A DNA stretch of 64,000 nt from Aralia elata (taxonomy: Eukaryota > Streptophyta > Magnoliopsida > Apiales > Araliaceae), in NCBI GenBank assembly GCA_034770075.1, contig CM068384.1, positions 36,615,182 through 36,679,181 on the forward strand. Reading direction: 5' to 3'. Each line of letters starts with the position of its first letter. Position 1 is the first letter of the stretch. The notes below the pieces were generated by a model. It searched no databases. It was not told the DNA's origin and worked only from the letters and a program-made list of their open reading frames with translations. A program made the translations under genes and the position numbers. Below, in pieces: positions 24,001 through 34,644 of this stretch.

Positions 24001-24985
24001 CTCGTAGGACGACTTCATCCTTGTTCAGCTTTCTACTTCTGCTTAGTCCCTGCACATTATTAAATATGTGAGAACTACAGCCGGTATCCAATACCCAAGT
24101 AATATTTTGACTTTCAGAAAAATTAATTTCAATCATGAACAAACCTAGATCGGAAGTCGAAGCTTCTCCAAGCTTCTTTTGGTCTGCAAGATACTTCTTG
24201 CAGTTCCTCTTCCAGTGTCCCGACTTATTGCAATGGTAGCAAATTCCTTTGCTATCTGGATCAGGTTTCTTTTTATCCTTTCTCTTCGCCTTGCCCTTAG
24301 CCTTCTTGTTTTTCTTCTTTTCAGAAGATACCTTGGGCCTCTTCCTTTTCTTGGAAGAATCATCCACTAGTAAGACTTGGTTCTTGTTGGATGAGAAGTG
24401 ACCTTCAGCAGTTTTCAACATGTTAAGTAACTCAGGCAAGCTGACGTCCAACTTATTCATGTGAAAATTCACAACAAATTGTGAGAAGGTGTCCGGGAGT
24501 GACTGCAAGATCAAATCTTGACTTAATTCCCCATCCATCACGAACCCAAGTTGTCTAAGTTGTTCAATCAGATTGATCATCTTAAGGACATGAGTCTCAA
24601 TAGCAGTGCCCTTGGTCATACGAGATCGGAAGAGCTCCTTAGATATCTCATATCTAGCAGTCCTACTTTGCTCACCATACAACTCTTTGAGGTGTAGCAA
24701 TATAGTAGGAGCATCCATAGTTTCATGCTGACGCTGAAGCTCGTTACTCATGGATGCGAGCATGATGCATTGAGCCAAGATTGCATCATCTTGCCACTTT
24801 CTGAAAGTAGCAATCTCTTCCTCAGAGGTTGTTTCTGCAACATTTGCAGGGACTAGTGAATTTAAGACATAAGAAATCTTTTCAGCAGTGAGAACAATTC
24901 TCAGATTCCTTAACCAGTCCGTGTAATTCGGTCCGGTTAGTTTGTTAGCATCAAGCATGCTACACAGTGATAGTGAGTTTGACAT
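21092..24985 (-). pseudogene. C2 copia gag-pol polyprotein, nearly intact but with stops and a frameshift
   Basis: Start chosen at the Met before SNSLSLCSMLDANK (24985), as in C1. Order: UBN2-type gag (LTGPNYTDWLRNLRIVL), CCHC knuckle (CYHCNKSGHWKRNC), aspartic protease (WVLDTGCSSHI), HHCC zinc region (WHCRLGHIN), INT core (HTDVCGPM, RSDRGGEY), RT (WVFKRK, DETFSPVAM, QMDVKMAFLNG, LYVDDILL intact) and RNase H ending near GIRYHGDWL. Defects: TAA after NGIIS (about 23240), TGA after SERRN (about 23183), a two-base duplication shifting frame after EEMY (about 22243), TAG near 21775 and a break near 21480. Family is Ty1/copia; the lineage is not certain. Confidence 0.9.
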
Positions 24986-25174
24986 TTTTAAATTCTGCAT
25001 GTGAAATAGACAACACTTTAGCATACATTCATTTTATTAATCATCAAAATAAATTAGGTCTTTATTTAAATTGGTATCTCTCCTTTTTTTATCAAACTAT
25101 ATTACTCTCATTATATAGTTCGGCAATTCTAATTAAAGATTTGCTAGTGAGACTAAGGATCCCATTTCAAATGT

Positions 25175-25465
25175 ATATAGCCTTGTGTGTGCACAACAAA
25201 CTATATATAAATAAATAGGTAGACAACTATTATCAATTACATCACTATGTAACTCCTTGTATTTTGCCTCTTAGATTATAATGGCCAAGTGTGTGCACAT
25301 CCGAACTAAAATAATCTAAGTTAAGTCTAACCTAGCACTTCCATATATGTGAAGAGAAAAAGACCGCCCTTGTGTGTGCACAACAAAGCAGTAATGTTCA
25401 ATTCCTTAATAAGCATCAAATGTGACTTAAATATTTAATACTCGCCTTGTGTGTACACAACAAAG
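25175..25465 (-). repeat. Four short hairpin repeats in C2 leader (loop CACA)
   Basis: On the minus strand: TTGTG-TACA-CACAA (about 25443-25460), TTGTG-CACA-CACAA (about 25368-25388), GATGTG-CACA-CAC (about 25285-25302) and TTGTG-CACA-CACAA (about 25187-25205). Flanking bases align with the four C1 units. The rest of the leader (24986-26324) is AT-rich with a (TA)n tract near 25610-25700 and no ORF. Confidence 0.75.
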
Positions 25466-26324
25466 TCATATTAAATATTTAATACTCTATTGCTTTACCA
25501 TGCTAGAAGGCGACGTTCGATATTCATAATATCTTTGAACGCTTAGGACTGAATATGATTTCTTTGAGGGGTTTATTATTATTAGTCTTATCTTGTTTAG
25601 CGCGCATGCACATATATATATATATAAAATACGTGTCATATTATTTAACATGCGAAGCATGTTGGATAATATATAATATATATATATATATAGTAAGCAT
25701 GCACATATAGAATACTATATTCTACACGGATTGATTATGGACTTTTATTCTAGTTTGATTCACTAAAGCCACCAAGTGAACCAAAACGTCAAACCTAGGG
25801 TGCAAGAATTAAATTTAAATATAACTATTACATTTAAACCCGGGCTTCATTACAAACGGATCTTCAAGCGCTCCTTGCTCCTTTGTCTCCAATTCTTCAA
25901 AATTAATTCTAACTAGTCCTATTACATAAACTATTTACAATAAATAGAAACCATGATCAGCAGTCAAGGGGAAGTACATAGGAGGGAGATAGAGTTTACA
26001 TTAAGAAAAATTAGAGAAGACGAGGTATGCAGACCCCATTTATAAAAACCCATAACATTCATCTCATGAATAATAAAAACATTCCATATATGCATTGATA
26101 TCAATTAATGGGTAAAAGTTTTGCTAATATTTAGTTTTGAAACAAAATAAACTCTTTTATTTTAATCAAAAACCAAATTCAAATTAAACTCCTTTAATTT
26201 TAGCAATCTGAAATCCTATTCCAGATAAAATAAATATCTTTATTTTAAACTTATATCAATTAAATAAACTATTTATGTTAATTGAGAAAACAAAAAAAAA
26301 TTCAAAGTCTGCACACCTGCGCGG

Positions 26325-26410
26325 TCGCACTCCAAATTGAACTAGGAGCGTCGCGGTCGCGCTGCACCCCCAGAAACGTTTTCTAGGTTAGGGCGCGACC
26401 GCGCCGCGAT
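26325..26410. repeat. GC-rich inverted-repeat motifs in copia C2 leader (three units)
   Basis: Units at about 26328 (GCGCGGTCGCAC), 26350 (TCGCGGTCGCGCTGC) and 26391 (GGGCGCGACCGCGCC) match the element A motif GGGCGCGACCGCGCTG although C2 is Ty1/copia and A is Ty3/gypsy. They lie about 100-200 nt downstream of the C2 primer site. A TATA-like CATAAATAG lies about 50 bp further downstream (26277-26269). Confidence 0.78.
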
Positions 26411-26507
26411 GCAGATTCAGAAAATTTTTCCAGCCCAAAAAATCCTATCGTATCACATATCAATTCATACATGGAATCATCAAAATCAATAATTAACACA
26501 AGGATTT

Positions 26508-26520
26508 GGCTCTGATACTA
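26508..26520 (-). other. C2 primer-binding site (tRNA-iMet type)
   Basis: The minus strand reads TAGTATCAGAGCC one base after the 5' LTR end, matching the tRNA-iMet-complementary TGGTATCAGAGC used by many plant elements. Confidence 0.8.
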
Positions 26521-26521
26521 C

Positions 26522-28345
26522 TGTTAGGTTTGTATATTACGCAAGCATGCAATCAAATTACACAAATAGAGCGGAAGCATGATAAAACGGATTTTAAAAT
26601 TTTAATACAAACCATCACCATGATCTATCCTTGTGTTCAATTATCAATTAAATGAAAGAGAAAGAGAATAAGAATTATACCTTCGTAGATCAAAGCTTCC
26701 TCGGGTACAAGTTCAACTCCTAGTCCTTCGTGTTCTCCTCGAATTCCACCGATGAGATTCCTTCCTTTGATCAACGTTAGTCACTCAAGTGTTTGGCCAC
26801 TAGAGGTGATCCACCAAGGAAGAATAGGTATTCAAGAAGTTGGGTATTGGCAAAACCCTAGTTTCTATCTCTATAGAAATTGCAAGTACTCTCCACAATC
26901 TAATGCAAGAGTGTGTAACCCTAATCTATGATAAGACTCCTCTTATTTATAGATGTAGGAATAACCCTTCCCTAAACTATTTAGGATTAGGGTTTCTATT
27001 ATAATTAAACTCCTTTAATTAATTATGCTCCTAATCCAATTAGGAAATCATTAGAGAGTACTTCTATTAATTAATTCTCAATCCCTATTAGGAATTAAAT
27101 AATAGTAATAGTAATAATAATAATAATAAGACTCCTCTTATTAATTTATATTTAATATTTCCAAAATATTAAATAATAAATATTAAGCTATTTAATTTAT
27201 TCTATCTCCATATAATAAATTAAATACACTTAACTTATTATTACAATTATGTCATTTACTTCTTAAATAAATATTTTTCCTTTTGCGGTGTGACCCTTTA
27301 GGTTCTCCATATTAAACCGGTTGTGAATAAATCAATTAGAACAATTCTAATCTTATTTAAATAAATAAATTAAACTATTTAATTCATTTAAATAAATAAT
27401 ATTTATTCTACAATAAAGGTAAGCCTCCTTAGCGATCAACGACTTTTCAGATAATATAGATTTCAACATTAATCACAAAAGAACCTTTCAGTGCATAGTT
27501 ACCGTACAATTCAATCCTTCTACCATACAATGTCCCAATTAAATATAAGACATGGATTTACTGTCAAGTCTTATTTTATTTAATTATATGTATTTCGATT
27601 CCCAAATGCACAACTCTAAATAATGCAAATTAGAAACTCCTTTCTAATTTCATTCTGCCTTGGCCAAGGACTACTGAGTTGTCATTTATCGAATCACATA
27701 GGACATTCACATATTTTACTAGACGTGGTAGATTCTTTGTTGATCATTCACCTATCTCCATGCACAACTTATTATACCCAATCATACCCTTTGATATACC
27801 CCAAAGGTCTTAAGGGACATGTCAAAGTATAACTCATCATACATAAGATACTATGATGATCTCAAGTCCAAGGATCACTTGTACTACTATCACTAGAGGA
27901 ATTCCTATTGACAGGAGAGTAAAACTCCATTAGGTATTCCTTAGCGAGCCATGTTCAGTGAACTTATTCTCCAATAAGCACCTACATACTTGCTTTAGTG
28001 TCTCCACACAAATGATTATGAGATCAATCATCCTCTTCCTAAGAGCAAGCAACGTATGTACTAATCTATCCGGATTCACTAATCCCCTTTTTAATAATCC
28101 AACGATTAGGAACAATTTTAGTTTGTGAGCTATCTAGAATTTAGATCTCATTAGCATGATCACCATCATGATTCTAAAAGCATTGCTCAAAACTATGGGT
28201 TTATCACATTTAATATAACAACACTATGTAGATAATGTAAAATGTATTTTAAAAAAATTAATTCTTTTATTAATAAATGAATAAGATTACAAAGTATATG
28301 CTACATCATATCAAATATGATTGGCTTGTGTGCATACTACTTTCA
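26522..28345 (-). repeat. C2 5' LTR, complete
   Basis: 1824 bp bounded by TG...CA on the minus strand (TGAAAGTAGTATGC at 28345; CCTAACA at 26522). Very similar over its whole length to the C1 LTR and to the partial C2 3' LTR. It abuts element D gag (GCTAT at 28346-28350, a possible target duplication whose partner is missing). Confidence 0.9.
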
Positions 28346-29765
28346 GCTATTAGACTGAGGCTTTTCCCATTCACATTGAGAGATAAAGCCAAGAGCTGGT
28401 TACATTCATTGCCACCGGGGTCCATATCAACGTGGAACGATTTGGCGCAAAAGTTCCTTACCAAATTCTTTCCATTAGCGAAGACGACAAAGATGAGGAA
28501 CGATATCACTTCTTTCATTCAGCATGATTTAGAGTCATTGTACGAAGCTTGGGAGAGGTTCAAGGATCAATTATGAAGATGTCCCCATCATGGGATTCCT
28601 ATGTGGTTACAAGTCCAAACCTTCTACAATGGTCTAAGCGGTCAAGTGAGGACGAGTATAGATGCGGCAACGTGCGGAGATTTAATGGTTAAAAACTATG
28701 AGGAGGCTTATAATTTATTGGAAAACATGGCAGCCAACAATTATCAATGGTCGACAGCACGGATGACACAACCAAGAGTTGTAGGGGTACTAGAACTTGA
28801 TGCAATGACGACTCTATTTGCACAAGTGACGGCTCAAATTTTTGCCCTTAATAGGAAGATTGATGCACTTGGCATATTAAATGTTTAGAAAATGGAGGTA
28901 TGCAATTTGTTAAAAATTTAATAGACAGTCGTAGCAGCAGTTTGGTAACAATTCTAACAGTTATAATCCGGGATGGAGAAATCACCCGAATTTCTCGTGG
29001 CAAGACAATCAAGCCCAATCTTAAGCGCCACGACAAACACAACCACCAGGATTTTAGCCTCGCCAACAATAACCCCCATAGCAGGAGAGAAAAAAGAGAT
29101 TTTGAGGAACTTGTGACAAAATACATTAAGGAGAATGAGATGTGGAGAAGTAATTTAGATATGTGGAAGAACAACCATGATGTGACTATGAGGAATCTGG
29201 AAAATCAGATAGGACAGTTGGCAAATGCTTTGAACACTCACCCTCAAGGAGCTTTACCGAGAGACATGGAGACGACTCCGAGGAGAGATAAAAAAGAGCA
29301 TTGTAAGGCTATCACCTTGAGGAGTGGGAAAGAATTAGAGGATCCTATCGAGGAGAAATCGAAGCAACTACAAGAAGAGGAAAGCAAACTGGAACAGACA
29401 GTACAATAAGAAGAGGAATCTGAAAAGAAGAAGAGCAAGGAGAAATCTATTTGGAAACCTGAAAGGGTCAAGCCAAATCTGTATGTACCCCCAGTTCACT
29501 TCCCACAAAGGCTACAAAAAGCAAAGAAAGATAAGCAATTTTCGAAATTTTTAGAGGTATTCAAGGAACTACATATTAATATACCATTTGTGGATGCCCT
29601 AGAACAGATGCTAAGCTATGCAAAGTTTATGAAGGAGATTTTTTCGAGAAAAAGAAAACTTGAAGACTTTGAGACAGTTGCACTTACGGAGGAGTGTAGT
29701 GCGATATTATAGAAAAAGTTACCACCAAAACTTAGAGACCCAGGTAGCTTTACAATACCTTGCAC
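28346..29765 (+). pseudogene. Element D gag, 5' end missing, broken
   Basis: The frame enters from the C2 boundary with AIRLRLFPFTLRDKAKSW, then WNDLAQKFLTKFFP, LYEAWERFKDQL, a TGA at 28574-28576, FYNGLSGQVRTSIDAA, NLLENMAANNYQW and a decayed knuckle region. Further on come LENQIGQLANALNTHPQGA, ITLRSGKELEDP (about 29310-29345), a TAA at 29407-29409, FLEVFKELHINIPFVDAL and a TAG near 29709. Gag roles are as in other Athila-type elements. There is no GC motif in the C-terminal part, unlike A. Confidence 0.85.
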
Positions 29766-30575
29766 TATCGGGGATAAGTTCTTTGGAAAAGCATTATGTG
29801 ATTTGGGGGCCAGTATTAATTTAATACCGTTGTCGATTTATCAACAATTGGTCTACCGGAAGTGAAGCCTACCAATGTCACTTTACAGTTAGCAGATCAG
29901 TCATTAACTTATCCAAGGGGAATAGTAGAGGATATATTGGTAAAAGTCGACAAGTTTATTTTTCTGGCAGATTTCATAGTATTGGACTTTGAGGAGGATA
30001 AAAAGATTTCGATGATACTTAGGCAACCATTCTTGGGTACGGGGAGGACCTTAATAGACGTACAGAAAGGAGAACTCACAATGAGGGTTCAAGATCAAGA
30101 GGTCACATTCAGAGTATTCAAAGCTATGAAATTCCTAAAGGAGGCAGAAGAGTGCTTCAAAATTGACGGGGTTGAGGCAGCAGTGGATGAGGTTTTTGAA
30201 GATAGTTTGCGCAAGAATCCACTAGAAATAGCCTTGGTTAATTCAAAGGCTACAGATTTTCTTACTCCATTTGAGTATTTGAAATTGTTGAATGCATCTC
30301 CACCGTATGTTTAGTTTGGAAAGCAGTCTGAGTCCTTGGAGCGAGCAAAGAAGCCAACAACCCTTACTAAGACATATGTAGAGGAATCACTAGTAATGGA
30401 GCTACAACAATTGTCGAATCATCTACAGTTTGTTTACTTGAGTGAGTCTTCTACTTTACCAATTATCATCTCGGTATCACTTGATGAGTCACAAGAAGAG
30501 AAATTATTGAGAGTGATGCGGGAGCTCAAAACAACCATTGGTTGGACTATAGCAGACATAAAGGGAATTGGATAG
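29766..30575 (+). pseudogene. Element D protease and start of RT, truncated
   Basis: Protease active site CDLGASINLIPLSIYQ at about 29800-29845, then a one-base frame slip, then ADQSLTYPRGIVEDILVKVDKF, GRTLIDVQKGELTMRVQDQEVTF. After a TAG at 30312-30314 the frame continues with LSNHLQFVYLSESSTLPIIISV, EEKLLRVMRELKTTIGWTIADIKGIG. The RT proper (from the MHKIL region onward), RH and INT are absent: the sequence jumps at about 30570 to 3' untranslated sequence. Confidence 0.85.
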
Positions 30576-30838
30576 AGTTCGAGAAGTCGAGCTGACGACT
30601 ATAAACCAAGCGCTTATTAGGAGGCAACCCAAGTTTTAAATTTTTATGTTTAGTAGATTGCATATTAGCAAGGTTAGTTTTCATTTTATTGATTGTTTAT
30701 TAGTTAGGTTAAATTTTAATTGCATATTAGGTAGGTTTAGTAATAAAGTCTCTCCAAATGCACTAACTACGAAGTTTCAGGCCCACAAAGTTCAATTTCC
30801 AGCTGATTCCAGGTGTCGCCCCCTAGACATAGCAGATG
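30576..30838 (+). other. Element D 3' region up to insertion of T (TSD AGATG at 30834-30838)
   Basis: It contains the post-integrase sequence GAGGCAACCCAAG (30618-30630), whose equivalent follows INT in A, B and E (tgggttgcctccc on the plus strand there). This shows that the deletion removed everything between early RT and the end of INT. AGATG here is repeated at 41267-41271. Confidence 0.75.
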
Positions 30839-32039
30839 TGTAACGAATGTGATTTTTTGTAATTAATTAAAAATATTTATCGAATTAAATAAATATTTTA
30901 GTTGGTTTATTTATTGAATAAAAAAAAATATTTGATGGAAATTATTGTGGAATAATTTATTTAAGTATGATGATATTAAATAAATTGATGATAAACAATT
31001 GGTGTGTATTTTATTATGCGGGTGTGATGGTAATATTCTAATTTAATTGTATAATTAAATTAGAGGATTAATGATTTATTAGATAAAATTATAATTATGG
31101 TTGGCTAAATAGAAATTATAATTTTATTAGTAAAGTTTAATTTGATTTATTAATAAAATAAGTTTAATTAAATTTAAGTGTGACAAGTGTATCTATAAGG
31201 AAATTATAAAAATAAATTAGAATGGAGTTTAACCTGGTTTTGCCAAACGTGGCCTAGACTCCTTATATTCCATAATAGCTAGAACCTTTGGTTTGTATAA
31301 CTGATAGCCAAATTAGAATATACGTGATGTTTATCAGTTAAGTTCTATAAGGCTGAGAGAAATTGAGAGAAGAGAGTTCTCTATGAAAATTGAGAAGAAG
31401 CTCTGAGAAATCAAGAGGCAAAAAGGGATTAATCAAACTCTCCTAATCATCTATTCTAAGTCTAAAGAAGAATCAAGAGGTAATAATCTAATTTTAAACT
31501 CTTGGTTATGTTTTAGCAAAGTTCTTCACTGTAAAGTTAATTTGGTTATATGATTTGATGAGGGATAAGGATATATATGTTATGAAGTATGTATAATCTA
31601 TTATATAGCATCTATAAATGATTTTTGGGTAATCAAATTTATGAAACATGTGTTAGAAGAGAAAATTTAAATTTTGTTGTAATATGTATGTTTTGGTCTA
31701 TTTTGGGTCAAAAATTGGCTGAGAATTCATGTATAGAATCTGAAATTGATGATGGATGTTGTTAATATAATGAGATACGAAAACAACGAAAGTTAAATGG
31801 ATCAATTTGGTTGAATAACGAATTCGTAGTGGTTGATTACGCTAAACATATTGAAATATGAAGATAGAGCATGAACTTTGGTTTTAATTCTTTTAAATTG
31901 GTTGTTTAAGTGGGTTGATATGTTAGAATCATTTTATACATGCTTGGTTTTGATTCTATGAAGTTTGTAGCATCTGGATTTAGTTAATTTGTTGTTTGGG
32001 TGAACAAATTGGGAGTTTTTGGGTTGTTCTGTGCTGTTC

Positions 32040-32190
32040 GCGAAGCAGTAGTGGCTGAGTCTGCATCGCAACGCCGTAGCGCCGCAGTGCAAGCTTATCT
32101 GGGCGCCGCAGCACTGGTCTCTAGTATAATATCAGCGTCGCAGCGCCAGTTCTTAGTATAAAGGTGGCGCTGCAGCGCCAGTAGGCAGTT
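32040..32190. repeat. GC-rich inverted-repeat array in T LTR (loop CGCA/TGCA)
   Basis: Units: GCGC-CGCA-GTGC (about 32078), GGCGC-CGCA-GCACT (32102), GCGT-CGCA-GCGC (32136) and GGCGC-TGCA-GCGCC (32166-32179). The last three are repeated at 34645-34722 as part of the 205-bp duplication. A TATA-like GTTTATATAA lies 50 bp downstream (32231). Solo LTR F has a counterpart array with the same centre but a different stem. Confidence 0.78.
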
Positions 32191-32307
32191 TGGCCTAGAA
32201 ATGAGCATTTAAGTGTATGATTCTAAGAATGTTTATATAACCTTAATGAATGATGATCAAATATAAAATATGTTATAAGACTTAATAACACATTGTAATT
32301 ACACAGT
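32103..32307 (+). repeat. 205-bp direct repeat, left copy, flanking element X
   Basis: Starts GCGCCGCAGCACTGG and ends ...TTACACAGT. I find no difference from the right copy at 34645-34849. It is part of the T LTR, not of X. Confidence 0.9.
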
Positions 32308-33560
32308 TGCCAAAAACTTGTTGGTCGATTTAGCTATCGATAAACACACACGTGCAAGTATACACGGTCAACAAGTAATATATGATAAGATATGAGTCGA
32401 ACCCACAGGGAATTGTGACAAATAATAACCAAGTGCCAATCGTCTATCAAATTGATCTAATTTAAACAATGAAGATTTGATAATTTGTTGATTGGTTGAG
32501 TTCACAAGTCAAATAATGAGTAAAGTGCGGTAAAATATCAAGATAAAAGGGTCTAAGATTACAATTTCCCCCAACACGTCATTTGAATCTCCTAACTCTC
32601 TCTTTTCATTTAGTTATAGCATACGAATTGACAACCGAGAAGTCAAAACTACATAAGAGCCTCTGTCGATGGTCAATCACGAATCTTCCTAAGCGGTGTA
32701 TAGGTATATGTCTATCCTATACACTATCAAGAGACTAATTTCAGGAATGATTACTAGACACGTGTCACCAAATCTAAGTAATCCTCCCTTCAATTACCAA
32801 CTTTCACGTCGGAAGTCATTAAGACTAGATTCTCAATAGGTTGCATGCGGTAATTAGGTATATATCTATCCCAACTACTATCAAGATACCTATTATTGCA
32901 GATAATTAATAAGACACACGTCACTTAATCCAATTAATGACCCACAACAATCTATACTTTCACATGTTATCATAACTAGGTCTTAACCTATAATCCGTTC
33001 GTCAAGTTCATATAGGTTCCCACGGTAATTACGGGCCAAGCAATTAATCTAGAAGCAAAGGTTATGACAATCAATTCACACATGCATAACTAAAATCAAT
33101 AGAGAGAGAATTCAATTCAAATTAAGTGTTGGGTTCCATTGCAATCTTAGAATAGAAGGTTAGTTCATGTTAGCTACAATAAACATCATTTTCAATTGAT
33201 ACATTGTCAAATTCGAATTACAAAAAAGATAGAAATCTAGAAATGAAACCACTTTTGGAGCTATTGAGTTGGTGTTCCTTTGGTTGCTGATGGTTTCCAA
33301 CTCTCCACCTTGGCCTTGCAATTCTTCTTGACTGAGTTCCTTGGCTTTTGGCTTGATTTAGCTTGATTTGCAGCCTTGAGCTCTGTTGGTTGATGTATAT
33401 TGTAGCCTCCCTCTTTCTAGCTGTCCCTTTGACAAGGCTTCCTTCTTAGTTCTTTAGTTTTTGCTGAGTTTTCCTTGTATTGCAGCACTTTTTCTCTCTA
33501 TTTTGATGTTTTAGTCTAGCCTCCCAAACCCTAGATGTCTGAAATGAAGCTTAGAAGAGA

Positions 33561-33572
33561 TTATATATAGCC
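33561..33572 (-). promoter_or_regulatory. Element X LTR TATA box
   Basis: The minus strand has GGCTATATATAA at 33572-33561, about 75 bp downstream of the GC-rich block. This is the same layout as in the A, D and E LTRs. Confidence 0.6.
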
Positions 33573-33639
33573 TCGATCAAGAAACCCTAGCAAAAATCGG
33601 ACAAAATGGAGCTCAGATCGCACTAAAACTGTGTCAGAT

Positions 33640-34130
33640 CGCACTCAGCACGGCGTTGGCGCGCCCGCACGCCGGCGCGCGCGCCCGCGCCCAGCGCCTG
33701 GGCTGCACGCTGGCCGCACGCCCAAGGCCGCACGCCCGCGCCGCGCGCCCGCACGCCAGCGCGCGCGCCCGCGCCCAGCGCCTGGGCCGCACGCTGGCCG
33801 CACGCCCAAGGCTGCACGCCCGCGCCGCGCGCCCGCGCCCAGCGCCTGGGCCGCACGCTGGCCGCACACCCACGCCCGCTGCCGAGGCCCCGCGCGCGCC
33901 CAACGCCGCACGCCCACGCCGCGCGCCCGCACGCCGCGCCCATGCGCCCGCGCCCAGCGCCCGCCGCACACGCCCGCACACGCCCGCACGCCCAGCGCGC
34001 CAACACCCCCGCACACCCAGCGCGCCAACACGCCCGCACGCCCAGCGCGCGCCCGCACGCCGCGCCCATGCGCCCGCGCCCAGCGCCTGGGCCGCACGCT
34101 GGCGCCCAGTCTGCCGCACGCCGTGCCCGC
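33640..34130. repeat. GC-rich expanded repeat block in X LTR
   Basis: About 490 bp of nearly pure G+C, built from degenerate units such as GCGCGCCCGCGCCC, CCCAGCGCCTGGGCCGCAC and CTGGCCGCACGCCC, repeated several times. Many contain the inverted repeat GCCCAG-CGC-CTGGGC. All six frames stay open because AT-rich stop codons are absent. It occupies the U3 position of the shorter motif arrays of A, D and E, and looks like an expanded version of one. Confidence 0.85.
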
Positions 34131-34430
34131 GGCTTGGTCGAAGCCGCACGCCGTGCACGCTTTCCAACGCCGTGCACGCCCAACTTCCAAATGTCATCAA
34201 ATTAAGCCCCGAGCATCGCCAAACATAAATTTTCACCGTGTTATCATTCGGGCACGATTATCTAAGCACGGGCTTGCCCTCGTGGCTTGGTCGACGCCGC
34301 ACGCCGTGCACGCTTTCCGACGCCGTGCATGCCCAACTACCAAATGTTGTCAAATTAAGCATCGAGCGTCGCCAAGCACAAATTTCCATCATACTACCAT
34401 TCGGGCACAGACGTCCAGGCACGGACATTG
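34131..34430. repeat. Two-copy ~150-bp tandem repeat in X LTR
   Basis: Units about 34131-34281 and 34282-34430 both start GCTTGGTCGA(A/C)GCCGCACGCC and share CCAAATGT...TCAAATTAAGC and CATTCGGGCAC. They are diverged by several substitutions. The rest of X on this side (34431-34644) is AT-rich LTR sequence. Confidence 0.8.
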
Positions 34431-34644
34431 AGTCAATACAAACAACGATCCGAGCGGTCTTTATTTCAATTCCTACAAACATAATGAAAATGCATCAAAG
34501 CAACATAAAACATGTAAAAATAACTAAAAACTAATTTATGTAGAAATAAGATAAAAATACATAAAAACCACATAAAATACCTAAAGACTTGCAAATTATC
34601 AAGGCCAAAAGTACCCAAATTGTGTGTATAAAATACACTCATCA

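Larger units (their letters stand above)
19792..28345 (-). mobile_element. Element C2: Ty1/copia retrotransposon, minus strand, 3' LTR truncated
   Basis: In transcription order: 5' LTR (28345-26522), tRNA-iMet primer site, long leader (26507-24986), gag-pol (24985-21092), polypurine tract (about 21088-21078, AGTGGGAGAT) and the first part of the 3' LTR (21077-19792). The missing LTR end corresponds to 26522-27057 of the 5' LTR. Its 5' LTR abuts the gag of element D at 28346, so C2 inserted into D. Confidence 0.9.
32308..34644 (-). mobile_element. Element X: lone minus-strand Athila-type LTR inside the T LTR
   Basis: The minus strand begins TGATGAGTGTATTTTATAC at 34644 and the LTR probably ends at about 32319 (CCAACA). 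A further 9-11 bases (AGTTTTTGG) correspond to the start of the adjacent primer site, so the left end is a break just inside the element rather than a clean solo-LTR end. U3 contains a tandem duplication (34131-34430), a 0.5-kb GC-rich array (33640-34130), then a TATA box (33572-33561) and U5. No coding sequence. Confidence 0.8.

Noticed and set aside
33623..34534. Overlapping long ORFs in several frames, Arg/Ala/Pro-rich
   Set aside because: They come from a GC-rich repeat with no stop codons in any frame; no protein family or consistent frame is visible.
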